Source: Certhia americana (lineage: Eukaryota; Chordata; Aves; Passeriformes; Certhiidae). Taken from it: a stretch of DNA of 64,000 nt. The notes under the pieces were generated by a model that worked only from the letters and a program-made list of their open reading frames with translations, did no database searches and was not told where the DNA came from. The position numbers and the translations under genes were made by a program. Positions 63,018 to 64,000 of this stretch are shown piece by piece; within the stretch, counting starts at the first letter, position 1; each line of letters opens with the position of its first letter. Location: the NCBI GenBank assembly GCA_018697195.1, contig CM031857.1, positions 95,210,966 through 95,274,965 of the forward strand, given 5' to 3'.

Positions 63018-64000
63018 AGGATATTACCAAGGTCAAGACCAAATTGCACAATTCACACGATATCACTCTAGCACTCAATCTTTCCATCATAGTATCATCT
63101 CTCCATTTCTTGAAATTATCATCTTCTTTCCCTTCACTATTTCTCATGAAATATCATACAGCTACCGATGGCACCTGAAACAATAAATAAATAAATAGTC
63201 AGTGCCATTTCAGCTGCATTTTTAGTAGTGATTTTAAATGGACAAATTATAATCCAGAGAAAAATATAAAGCAAACCCTGAACATGAAAATTGTAGCTAG
63301 ACAAAAAAGATACTACATATTCATTTGCTGCAATACTGTGCATATTTGGGGCAATATTTATTCGTATTTTCAGTGTAGTGTTACCCTGACTGCTAGAGTT
63401 TCTCCTTCACTTAATATAGGAGGACAGTATATACTGAGAAAACTCAGTGCAAAGAAACCCATTTGCTTTTTGGCTAAAATATTTTGAATGCTGTGCAACA
63501 GTACTGTAAGAACAGGGATATCAGTAAGTATAGCTACCTTTTTTCTTCTTAGGCATTACTTTGATCAGTTCTTTCATGTTCAAATAATTTAGGGAAGCCA
63601 ACAACAACAAAATTATGCAAGTACTTTTTAACATTGTGCAGAAGTCTATATCATATCATCTAAGAATTTGATTTTCAGCAGAGATACTCAGTCCTTCTTA
63701 TTCTTGATTTTTTTTCCATTTTATTTCTGAAATTGCAAGTAGTGAGAAAGGACGAAGAAGGAAAAATTAAAATCAATAAAGCAGATATTAATACATGACT
63801 CTTTCACTCTTCTGTTTCTTAGTGAGATAAGATTTCAGAATTAAGAAAATTTATACCATTTAATTGTTTCATTGAACGTCTTCTACACCTCTGTCACTTA
63901 AATAACACTGTATCCTACTTTCCATGAATATAAACAGGACAGGTACTTTGGTCAAAAAGTTCAAATTCAGGCAGATATTGAATGTACAGTAGCTGTTTCA
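63018..64000. other. AT-rich stretch to window end, no gene recognised
   Basis: About 1 kb with an (AATA)n run at 63181-63197 and no supported gene or mobile element. Confidence 0.55.

Overview
This window looks like intergenic or intronic DNA from a bird, most likely a songbird. The evidence is the repeat content: many chicken-repeat-1 (CR1) LINE fragments, including CR1 3' ends with the usual ATTCTRTG-type tail, and several LTRs whose layout matches avian endogenous retrovirus families. One of these is the roughly 1.4 kb LTR type common in passerines. I name families from memory of consensus sequences; no search was run.

I found no host protein-coding exon, tRNA, rRNA or other RNA gene that I can support. 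Apart from the degraded CR1 reading frames, the open reading frames are short, unconserved, or translations of low-complexity DNA. The region reads as a repeat-invaded gene desert or a large intron.

Layout: 1-245 is an internal CR1 piece (minus). 4226-7080 is the largest element, a CR1 carrying nearly all of ORF2 (endonuclease plus reverse transcriptase) but with many frame breaks. 9930-10590 (plus) and 12142-13538 (minus) are two LTRs of one family in inverted orientation; the second contains a 40-bp minisatellite. 17527-19080 is a pile of small CR1 pieces in both orientations. 23105-27900 is the most complex block: CR1 RT fragment, (GGAT)n with a 10-base gap, an unrecognised repeat of about 160-175 bp, a 1.5 kb LTR sitting inside that repeat, then three more CR1 pieces. 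31024-31439 is a clean solo LTR with a perfect 5-bp target duplication. 34850-36408 is a decayed CR1 followed by an LTR-like element. 43478-44045 is a CR1 internal fragment without a 3' end. 45310-46220 and 62691-63012 are two further LTRs. The rest (mainly 246-4225, 36409-43477 and 46226-62685) is AT-rich DNA with simple repeats and nothing I recognise.

No genes act together here. The mobile elements form a history of successive insertions. The items most worth a second look are the unrecognised repeat around 24150-26300, the minisatellite-bearing LTR, the solo LTR with intact target duplication, and two hairpins at 19842 and 51483.
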